From Patiria miniata (Eukaryota; Echinodermata; Asteroidea; Valvatida; Asterinidae), in the NCBI RefSeq assembly GCF_015706575.1, contig NW_024037076.1, positions 2,666,001-2,730,000 on the forward strand: a DNA stretch of 64,000 nt, in the 5' to 3' direction. Below, piece by piece: positions 47,701-58,089 of this stretch. Each line of letters starts with the position of its first letter. Position 1 is the first letter of the stretch. Below the pieces are notes generated by a model. That model ran no database searches. It worked only from the letters and a program-made list of their open reading frames with translations, and was not told the DNA's origin. Both the position numbers and the translations under genes were made by a program.

Positions 47701-50700
47701 TACCATCGCACTATCACCAACACATTTCGGGCCTTGTCTACCCACACTAGTGAAGGACTCCAAAGCTGTGATGCTTGGTGTTAATGACCGGATACCTTTC
47801 TTGATTTCAAGCCTATCATACTGAGATGTCGGTTCTGCAATACAGCTCTGGATCATGATTCCATTGGTGTGGTGTGTGGTACCATGACCTGAAACAGTCT
47901 CCTCGCCGAAGTCAATGTTGTCCCACACAAGTATTGTCGGTGTCTTTTCTGCAAAACCTTTGGGAACTGCATGTGATGCTGCCAGTTGCAGCTGGGCAAG
48001 ACCCGTCTCCAAACCAATGATTGTGTCCCATGATGAACAGTGACCAAACTTGTTGAGCAGCCTCAGAAGTTGTGATGAGCCGGTGAGATGACGCACAGTC
48101 AAGCCCAAGCATAGCGATTTCGGTGTCTGCTTTCTCCCATTTGAAGCTAGATAAATTATGTCTTGTGATATGGACAGGATTTTGACATGATCTTCAAACC
48201 TCACATCTGCGTAAGTTGTCAGGCTTGGCTCTTCACTTGCCCCAACGCACCAGGCCATTAAATTGAAAAGTTCCAATGGAACCATTGCCCTCGCAGACTC
48301 CAGGGTCAGGTCGTCTGATGTTGGTGGCCAAGGACACGTCATGCCAGGGGAATCTTTGATTGCATTCCGGACAATCATACCTATTGAATAGAAAAATAAG
48401 AGAAATAGTGAACGGTAATTGTACTCATTTTCAGGCACTCGGTGGAATTTTCCAAGGGATGTACAATGTAAACTTCAAAACAATGTGGAATGGTCCTTAA
48501 CTTCCCAAACATACATACCATGAGTGCAATACAATTTACTTCTATTAAGGTCCTTACAGTGAGTGTGTGTGTGTAGGGGGGGGGGGGGGGGGCATGGGGG
48601 CGATGGTGGGGGGGGGGGACATGGGGACGTTGGTGGTGGGGGGGGGGGTTTGGAAGGGGGTGGTAGTGGGGGGGGGGAGTGGAGACAATTGCCCTCCCTT
48701 TATACAATTGCCAAATACAAGTGCTGTATTCTTGTCCTTTTCTGAGTCAAAAATATTTTATTTATGATGGAAAGACCAAGTACATGTACATATAGTCATT
48801 CCATAATGTCGTGCTCCGCAAACTCAATGAGTACAGCACATTGTACACATACTTCAAAACATTTTGGGACTCAGGAGGAAAGGACTAGAACACAAGTGTG
48901 TCTGACACCGCAGATGTCTGAAAACAGTCTGAGCAGTTGCATGTGAAATGCGTTTAAATTGTGGTCTAACCTGCATTGTACAAAGCTCTCATCGAATCCT
49001 GCCCAGTAACAGCATATGAAGAGGATGGAGCATTGGCCTTGCCTTCCAAGTCGGAAGTTTCGGTTGATGATGACGACTCTGAAGTGTCCAAAGACTCGAC
49101 TACACTCCCAGCTGACAAGGTAGCACTGTACACAATCTCGCACTTGTTTCTTCGGAAAGGTTTGTGGAAGCAGAGCTCAGGAAAATCTCTTCTGAGACGA
49201 TACTTCAACTTGTCAGTTCTATATTAGAGGAATTAATAAAAATAGACTGGTTAATAACAAGGATTACTGTGGAAGTGCTTGAGCAGAAGGAAAACAAATT
49301 CAATTCAGTCCACAATGAAATTACGAGAAAGATCATACATGCTTGATCCTTGAAAAGTCATAGTTGAAATTCAATTCAAGCAAATGACTATACGCCAATC
49401 CTAACTCAAGGCACAACTTTTTGGGACTCAATGATCTGAGTCGGGGGGGTAAATGACTTGTTACAACTCCGTGGAAGACCCCTTCCATTGTAAATATCTA
49501 AATTTTGGTAGCTTAGATTAAGCACCAAGGGGCTGTCTATGCATCCTCTTTTGAACTTGTACAGTATCAAGAAATTGTCAGCTTGAATATGTTATTAAAG
49601 GTTATGTTTGTAAGCACAATTATTGTAAAACCATCCTACCGGTAAGATTCAAGGTCAATTCCTTCATTCTTCTTTATCATATTGACGAACAGCTGTGCAA
49701 GCTTCGACATCCTGAGGATTTCCTGGTTGTCAAATAATCGCTGCTGCACAACAGAGTCGCAGAACTTCTCATAGGCTTGACGATATTCTTCCTGATGTTC
49801 ACTCCTTAAATAGAATCAAACAGTAAACAGCAATTTACATATTGGTTATTGCATCCAAATAGAAAGATTTTATACCCCCTAAACATTTAGAAATGGGAAC
49901 AAATATCAGAAATAAAGAAGTATCTTTCAACGCAACGATGGGAATGAACGGCAAGACATCTCATTTTTGGAATTATGCATGTGAAATGAAATAAAAAATC
50001 AGTCAAAATATGGCTTGATTTGTGTGTGCACTATATGCCACTGCATACTCTGTACTTCAAGGAATTATGGCATGAATCTATAAGGATTTCTTGCTGTACT
50101 TCAGACATCATTATGCAAACAAGGTCACCACAGCAACATGAGTTGGCTCCCCACAGGGCTAGCACAATGCCCTACTTTATAGAATTCTCACTACTGGTGG
50201 TTGTATTGGATTTTTCTGAATCATTGTATTTAAACTTATCACTATTATTAGTTTCAGCAAAATTATCAAACATGGCCATAAATATGATTTCAATTTAAAG
50301 TGAAACCGGAAATACTCAAAACATTTACCAAAACACTTGAAGAAAAGATTTTTACTTCAGATGTTTTAATAACAGATGTTTGTAGACCCGTAAAAAACTC
50401 CATCAATAAAACTTTGTGGAAATCTGAAATTCATTATTGGGCAGGAATTCCATAAACGGACATCACTAAGTCTAATTTTCCCTGCAGTGATCTACAGTGT
50501 ATCAGCCATCAGAAAATGATAACATGTCGTTAAAAAAAAAAAAAATTGCCAGGAAAATATTGAAGCATTTACTGAGAACACACAGAATATTTCAGGTTAG
50601 TGTCAAGTGATATCCAGGTATGGAACTTTTTCCCATTTATATTGTCTACTAAATGTACTTACCCTTCAGGATCCTTGCTCTTCCTTGTCAGGAACCGTAC

Positions 50701-52321
50701 GTAGTTCTTGTAGCATGATGCGTGGTATCTCACCTCAAGAGCCACACAATCTTTGTCTCGGATATGGATCAAGATGTCCTCATCTTTTTTAAGCTCTGCT
50801 GCCTCACGAAGCATTCCTTAAAAACAAATTGAAAAATACAAACTACATTTTTCCTGCATCAATAACACATGAATATAATGAATTTAAATTCCATGGGCTG
50901 TGTGAAATAATTCCAAAATGCGCCCGCGTCTAGCAAAGCAACGCGTGTTCTTTTGGCTTCACGCGAACAAGAATAGATATCCATATTACTTTGAAATACC
51001 TTATTAATATTAAAAATTATCATGTTCATTGTCACGAGACAAGATTGTCGTTATTATGATGGCCTACCTCCATCGGAAGTTTCTGCTTGTGCCAGCTTAT
51101 CCTTGACTCGTATTCCACGGTGATCAATGTACAGCTCAACTTTACTGCAAATGATGCACTGAACAGGCAATACTCCCGAACTTGAAGCTCTTCCAGAAGA
51201 CGATCTTGATCTTGATCTTACCCGGAGCTTCTTCGGGGACAAAACAGAGGATTCAGCTGGAGCGTCTTCCTCCTGCAGTTTTCGTTTTCTGGCAGCCTCC
51301 ATGCGTTTATTGTCGATAAACCGGATGTCAGACAAGTCGACCGTTGAGACAACTCGACTCGGGACAAGTCGACCGTTGAGACAACTCGACCGTTAGACAG
51401 GTCGACCGTTGAGACAACTGGACTCGGGACAACTCGACCGTTGAGACTGCTCGACTAAATGGAAATGAATGCACGTGGATCAGAAAAAGTTGCACAAATC
51501 TGTGGCAAGACCGATCACGGGCGCGGCGCGGGCATACTCGATGTACAGAGGGCGCTCCGATCCGGTGGCCGTCGCGTCGGGCCGGTGCGCCCCGCCCGGC
51601 CGCGAGGACCGGGCCGGGCTCGGCACGCGGGCACGTCGACCGGTGCGGCAAGTGGGCACACAGGCCCGGCAAAAACGATGCCACCGTGCACGGTACGGCC
51701 ACGTTGATCGGGGATGCGCGCACGTGGCCCAGAACAAACGAACGATGTGCACGGCCAATCACGCTGCGCTATATCGGTTCTTTTAATGCAAAAAAAACCC
51801 TTCATATGTCATTACTCCCAAACGGCGACCAGCCGCCGTCAAAATCCCCGGTACTTTCCCCAAACCTAGGCCCAAAACATGCGAGGCGACTTGTCTCAAC
51901 GGTCGACTTGTCTTTCCACTTATCGCACATACGGTCGAGTTGTCTCAACGGTCGAGTTGTCTCAACGGTCGACTTGTCCCGAGTCGAGTTGTCTCAACGG
52001 TCGACTTGTCTGACCCCCGATAAACCTCCGGTAGCAAGTATCGTGAAAACCGAGGTCCGATTGCCTTTCACACGCTTCGCCATATTTTAGATCTAGCAGT
52101 CCCACACGTTGGGTTTGTTCGGCGATTTCGCGATCTCTGCCGCTCAAATTAAGCCACTCTTTGGCACAAGAAGTGAACTTAATCCACCTAATTTTCGTGA
52201 GGGACTTCGTTTTTTCATTTGTCACAGATTCTATGTGCATTAAGCACCTCAAAGTTGTTGGTGTCGACGTTGAAGCCCCGTCGTCACCGGCCATGCCTGC
52301 AGCACCGCCGGACGTCGCCAT
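44725..52321 (-). CDS. Uncharacterised PIN/FEN-like and CXC-domain gene, 5 exons, exon 1 broken by a transposon
   Basis: Exons in transcript order: 52321-51068 (split by the insertion 51323-52017), 50816-50663, 49804-49640, 49218-48971, 48380-44725. Without the insert and one target-site copy, phases match and the sum is 4773 nt (1590 aa). With it, the frame shifts by 2 and stops at 51962. The N-terminus has two Cys...H..CY modules (FHDTCYRRF; CIICSK with YHASCY). The last exon carries acidic motifs in PIN/FEN order: LIDGMA (~45990), EADTRLLLHA (~45550), SPDTDVAVI (~45480) and GCDSTSAFYGKGK (~45300). It ends in a CXC-like cluster (CSCKVGKCLKGRCSCLS...CKCTNC, 44770-44890). From memory, similar uncharacterised proteins are numerous in marine invertebrates. 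Nuclease function is inferred from motif order only. It may be an expanded host family or transposon-derived. Confidence 0.75.
48577..48680 (+). repeat. G-rich low-complexity tract
   Basis: Irregular runs of 6-16 G with GGGGGCGATGG-type spacers, within the last intron of the - strand gene. Quadruplex-forming on the + strand. Confidence 0.85.
50449..50600 (+). repeat. Dispersed ~170 bp repeat, copy 3
   Basis: Same motif order as the copies in INTS5 and TTLL11 introns (GGACATCACTAA, TTTTCCCTGCAGTGA, CAGCCATCAGAAA, AACATGTC, ACTGAGAACAC). Intronic in the - strand gene. Confidence 0.55.
51323..52017. mobile_element. 695 bp Mutator-like MITE with exact 9 bp target duplication, copy 1
   Basis: Flanked on both sides by CGATAAACC (51314-51322 and 52018-52026). 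Terminal inverted repeats of at least 70 bp begin GG(A/G)(T/G)GTCAGACAAGTCGACC and are built from GTCGACCGTTGAGACAACTC subrepeats. The core is GC-rich and noncoding. The 9 bp duplication and long TIRs fit Mutator-like elements. It sits inside a coding exon. A close relative is at 53132-53833. Confidence 0.93.
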
Positions 52322-52640
52322 TTTTGTTGTTGACGTGTCATGACCTACGACCTACAACCTGGTGTCGGATTGGACAATTCGCATCACATGATACGATTTC
52401 GTCATTCGCGAACGATTTTTTTAACGTAACGCAGTGCGCACTCGACCTTCCCCGATGACAAAATAGTTCGCTCTTTGCCGTGGAATTACTAAAAAACTGC
52501 AGGATGAAATGTGGAGAACTTTCATACCATCATTCTTTAGTTCTTCATGTAGTCAAAACTGTTTACAAAATCTAGACCCGCGATTGCTGGAGCGAAACGA
52601 ACGAATTTTATCACCCAGCTGACGGCCTACCCGCTCTGAA
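52322..52640. promoter_or_regulatory. Divergent promoter region between the - strand gene and NLR2
   Basis: Only about 300 bp separate the presumed start codon of the - strand gene (52321) from the NLR2 5' noncoding exon (donor at 52648), so the two would be transcribed divergently from a shared region. No specific binding site is assigned. NLR1 has unrelated sequence at this position, so promoter capture by NLR2 is possible. Confidence 0.4.
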
Positions 52641-53039
52641 CTTAACTGTAAGTTTGGCTACATCGGTGATTTATTTTTTCCTGGTTTCATGGATGAATAT
52701 ACGTCAGATTACCTATTGAGGAGTTTTACTATTGCATATTTTACCTAGCTTACTTGTGAGTTGGGGCAGCTTATGAGGCTTGTTTTCATGTATGTTGCAT
52801 AGGATCAATGCGGCCACAAGTGTATTAGTCTGGTGCCACTAGTCTTCTTTCAGAAACTGTTATTATACATGTTCATCAGTCAAGTCTCCATGCGAACAGC
52901 AAAAGTGAATTTTTCATTTCCATCACGTTACCACTACCACTCAATTTACAAGCTTAGCCTTTCTGCTTTAATTGAATTAACAAAGCTTTTCGTACCTTGT
53001 TTAAGTTGTTTTTGTTTTTCAGTGGTCTTGAGTGTTAAC

Positions 53040-53935
53040 TCTTTCAGTGCCAAACTCGTACATGTACGAGGTATATTTGTTAGTCCAATAACGCCAACCT
53101 CGTACATGTACGAGGTAATGTTTGTAAATGTGAATGTCAGACAAGTCAACCGTTGAGACAACTCGACTCGGGACAAGTCGACCGTTGAGACAACTCGACC
53201 GTTGAGACAGGTCGACCGTTGAGACAACTCGACTCGGGACAACTCGACCGTTGAGACTTGACTTAATGGAAATGAATACACGTGGAGCAGAAAAAGTTGC
53301 ACAAATCTGTGGCAAGACCGATCACGGGTGTGGCGCGGGCATACTCGATGGACAGAGGGCGTCGCGTCGGGCCGGTGCACCCCGCCCGGCCGCGAGGACC
53401 GGGCCGGGCCCGGCACGCAGGCACGTCGACCGGCGCGGCAAATGGGCGCACAGGCCCGGCACAAACGATGTCACCGTGCACAGTACGGCCACTTTGACCG
53501 ACCGGGGATGAGATAAGTGGGCGCACAGGCCCGGCAAAAACGATGCCACCGTGCACGGTACGGCCACGTTGACTGGGGATGCGCGCACGTGGCCTTGAAA
53601 AAAATGAACGATGTGCACGGACAATCACGCTGCGCTATATCGGCTCTGTTATATGCAAAATCCCCGGTACTATCCCCGAAACTAGGCCCAAAACATGCGA
53701 GGCGCCTTGTCTCAACGGTCGACTTGTCTTTCCATTTATCGCACATACGGGCGAGTTGTCTCAACAGTCGAGTTGTCTCAACGGTCGACTTGTCCCGAGT
53801 CGAGTTGTCTCAACGGTCGACTTGTCTGACCCCCGTAAAGAATCGTACCTAAAATTGCCAAACCTCGTACATGTACGAGGTAGAGTAAATATGTTATCTA
53901 AAGGGGGCGCTCTTGCTCTTTCTAATGGTACCATT
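53040..53935. mobile_element. Palindrome-bearing element around the NLR2 5' exon, hosting a nested insertion
   Basis: Three copies of the palindrome (C)CTCGTACATGTACGAGG lie at about 53053, 53098 and 53866. The first two are left and the third right of the Mutator-like element at 53132. This suggests an older small element was already in the 5' part of NLR2 exon 1 and was then split. Confidence 0.55.
53132..53833. mobile_element. 702 bp Mutator-like MITE, copy 2
   Basis: Same ends and GC-rich core as 51323-52017, in the same orientation 1.8 kb away. An internal ~70 bp segment (GGGCGCACAGGCCCGGCAMA) is duplicated here. The flanking 9-mers match only partly (TGTAAATGT / CGTAAAGAA). Confidence 0.85.
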
Positions 53936-55273
53936 TTCATGCATGTACGACCTGTATTTATTTTTTCATTCGAGGTTTTTTTATTGATTTTTGACAAACA
54001 GAATTTCCATATGTGACCTGGTGATCCAGAGAACCATGGATATTGGCGCAAGATCTAAAGTACATGTACCCTACCAACGGCTTGAACAGGAGGCTGAGGT
54101 ACCCGCCCCCTCAGCTGCAACAGGTGAGTTGAAGCTAAAGTTAGACCAGTTGCGTGGGGTCAATTTATAACCCCCCTCCCCCCCCCCCCCCAACCACCCA
54201 CTGCACTCCAAGATTTGTTGAGTCATATACCCGGTTTCATGTTCTTCTGTTTCTATGAACGGTCAACTTAAAAAAAAGAAAATCTGCTTTTATTACTAGG
54301 CAATATTTTTCAAGCACAGAAGACAACTACCGGTAGAGATGAAATCGAGCATTTTTGTTGTTTGTTGGTCGATTTAGGGGGTTTAAATTCATGCTTCCGA
54401 TTTTTTATTCCCCTCTAGGAACTGCAGGCAGCATTGGAAACATTGGCACAGTCAGCGGTAACCAAAGCCCTACTGTTGTTGGTGCAGGTCAAGTGATTTT
54501 CCACTACAATTCACCCCCAGAAACAGCAGGTATTATTTAATATTGTTCGTTATGATGAAAGTAATTCAATATTTTATATCAAATATTAATGTATTATTTT
54601 TACTAGAATTTTTTTGGGTTTTTTTTTTGGGGGGGGGGGAGGTGCTACTCTACATAAAGATGGACACAAATGATGGATTTGATACCAGTAGAGGCCTGTG
54701 GACAGTAAGAGGGCGCTATTTGGAGTGGTTAAAGGCGTGCTATAATGCTCAACACTGTATCCTTCCATATGTAGCGCCCCCAGTCGCACATTAATTTTCC
54801 ACTAATAGATGAGCGTTGTTGCCTAAGAAAATGATTTGAAGAATTATAGTTAGGATCGTGAGCTGTTGGGCAAAGATGATTCTCAATCAGAATTGAACGA
54901 ACGAGATATTACTTTTTGGAGTGTAGTGATTATCGTAGTTAGTTTTCGTTGGATAATCTTTTCACCAGCAGTTACTACCTTTTTGTCTGTTTTATTCAGC
55001 TGCTACTGTAACTGTAACAGGAGATGTCACCACGTCTTCACCAAATGCCAATCCATCTAGCCCAAGTCCGTCACCCATTCCTTCCACACAAGCTTCAGGT
55101 ATTCATTACTTAACCAATTACAGCTAACTTGAGACCAAGTAAATGTGACGCACTAGCTGGGAAAAAAACCATTGTTTTTTAAAAAGTGAAGAACTGAACG
55201 CAAATACGACCTGTGAAATGTGGTCAGATTGTTATTGGCGGTGATGATTGCAGATGGGTATCCGCGTGGTACA

Positions 55274-55416
55274 CAGTGGCGTAGATAGGAATTTTTCAGT
55301 GGGGGGGGGGGCTGAAACATTTCATGCGGGGGGGGGGGGGGGGGGGCGTCATGTAGATCAATTATAATTTTTTAGAAACTGAAAATCTCAGTCCCCCCCC
55401 CATGGCTACGCCACTG
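55274..55416. mobile_element. hAT-type MITE, copy 2 (NLR2 intron 3)
   Basis: Ends CAGTGGCGTAG / CTACGCCACTG with flanking GTGGTACA and GTGGTATA, exactly as at 31390 in NLR1, and surrounding intron sequence is homologous. The same ancestral insertion carried along by duplication. Confidence 0.9.
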
Positions 55417-58089
55417 GTGGTATATGTACATCTATTTGCATAGGGTTTCCTGATACAGTGCGATTTATAAATAATTACTCTGGATTTTTTATCATTTTCT
55501 TTTCCTGCGACCTTTACTATTCTGATAAAAGTTTGGAGTAAAATTCATACTTTTCAAAAAAATGTCGGTGGCTAGAACATCACCTATGACTGTAGTTTTA
55601 TCACCAAAGGGTGCTGCTATCCAACTAAATACATTTATTTACGCCGCTCACAGTATTTTGAACTCGGACAACACGTGACAAGTTTAAGTGTAACAAACAG
55701 AAACCAGCTGATGTATTGTCCATCTATTTATGTATATTGTTTCCTCTATGTACACTTGCCAATTAAAATAACGCTCTTGAGTATGTTTGTCATATCTGAA
55801 AAAAAGACGGAAAAACGGAACCTTATTAAGTTGCATCTTAATTTTGCATTTATATATGAATTGAAGGAACGATATAAGACTTGTTTGGGATTTAAGGAAT
55901 CGGCAGAAAGATTGTTGTTATTATCTTAGTCAACCTTGGGATAATGATGTCCAATCAACTTTTTTGCACACCTGCAGGTACATTTACTATAAGGTAACAG
56001 TGGAAAAGTTTGTGTCCAACAGCAGTACAATAGCCAAAATATTCATTTATTTATGTTCGGGCAGATTTATTTTGTGCACTGCTTTACTACCGGACTGGAA
56101 ATCCATCAATTTCCTTTACATGTTTTTCTCCATAGAAAAAAAAACAGTTCAATCTGTTTCAGACACATTGTTTTATTGAAGCAGTTTGTTGTTTGTTTTG
56201 ATCTGAATAGGAGTGCCAGCACCCAGACCCCAGCATAGTCAGAGGCCAGACCAAGAACCAAGGTTGATGGATCCCTGCCAAGAAGCTGGTAACAAGACTA
56301 GGGACAAGTTAAAGATATTTTATAAAACAACAGGCAGTTACGTACAGTTGTTACCTGGGGTTGATAATGACCAAAAGCACATAACTGGTATATACACCAA
56401 AGTACAGTTAGAAACACGGGAAGGGTTAGCAGAAGTCACTGATAAGAAAGGAGAAACTGTAAACTCAACAGAGTATGCCAAAATATTCAGATTAAGGACA
56501 AAAACTGGGGAACTCATCAAACGCCTCATTTTCTATGGCATGGGGGGTGTGGGGAAGTCCACTATTTTTGATAAGATTGCATTTGACTGGGCAGAAGAGG
56601 CAAGCGAAATCCTGAAAAGATTCGAGCTTGTCTTTCTCTTAAAGATGTATGCCCTGTCACAAGAATCTGATCTTGTTGCTTCCACTTTCGATCAGCTTCT
56701 AGGCGAAGATTCAGGAATAGCAACAGATGAACTTGATCAAATCATCCTAGCCAGCCCAAATGAGGTCTTGATTCTTTTGGATGGTTTCGATGAAATGAGC
56801 ACCAAAACACTCAATGCAGCCTCATTTGGTTCTATCCTAAAAGCACTCAATAGAACAAAATACCGGGAATGTGTAATCTGTGTATCAACACGCCCCTCTC
56901 ATCTTGAGAAACTGACGTCAAAATCACTTATCCAAAATCCTTGCACACACGTAGAGGTTCTGGGGTTTACTGATGAGGATGTTAATGAATATATTCGGAA
57001 GTTCTACAAGGAAGATCGTGATAGTGGCAAGGCACTTATCCAAACCATAAGTAAGTCCAACGCGATGAGTGATTTAGCTAACAATCCTATGTTGCTGCTG
57101 CTTATGTGCTTATTGTGGAGGGAAAGTGAACAACTCCCCGAAACATCTTCGCGCCTTTTCTCTGAGGCAGTTGATTACATGTTCACGAGAAAACCAGAAA
57201 TCTCCGGCGAAGATGTACCAAAAACATTGATTGCAATAGGAAAAACTGCGCTGCAAGGACTCATAGGTGCTAACCAGTATTTCTCATTTCAAGAAGATGA
57301 GTTTGAATCCAAGGCGCTGGACATAGCACTAAGAGCAGGCATCCTGACCCAGCAGAGAGTTATCAAGAACCGTAAATCCCACAACAACATACAATTCACG
57401 CACAAGACTATGCAGGAATACTGTGCAGCGACATACTTACAGAGTGTTCATATGTCCAACAGGGGACTTGCAAAGCGTGCGGCGTACAAAGTTGCAGAAT
57501 TCGGAGAATTTCATAAAAACTTAAAGCAGCTTTGTCTTAGAATTGAGGGCGTTGTTTCAAACGATTTTCTATTACGTTTTTGTTGTGGTGACAATGAAAA
57601 GTGCATGAAAGACATCGTAAAGTTTCTTGACCGTAAGTTCGGTAAGGATCGAGATAGGCCCATGTATCAATCGGGTGTTATACAAGCGATTAGTCGAAAC
57701 TGCGTTTTCGAAAGCCAGTCAGGAAACGTCCCACGGTGTCTCACCAGCGACTCACTTATCCCATCAACTATCAGTGTATACGGCAATAGTGATTTGCGCA
57801 GTCTCGTACACCTTCTTAAAATCATGTGTAGGTCCGCGGACAGCCACATGACACGACTGGCACCCGTTGAAACCATTAAGGTTTCTCGCGTGTCTTCAGT
57901 CAAGGATTTAGCCTTCGCCCTGGATTACATGAAAACCCTCAGGAATCTGAGGTTCTACAGTTGTCCTTTAGCGGAGGGAGATCTTGAGAAAACCCTGACG
58001 TCACTAAAATGCAACCAACTCTTGACTGATCTTTGTATAAAGTCGGACAGTACATTGGGAGGTAGAGCTATAGAATGGGCCCCTCATAT

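Noticed and set aside
51459..51786. Several overlapping Arg/Gly/Pro-rich frames
   Set aside because: They come from the GC-rich core of the Mutator-like MITE, present in all frames and both strands; the same occurs at 53251-53628.
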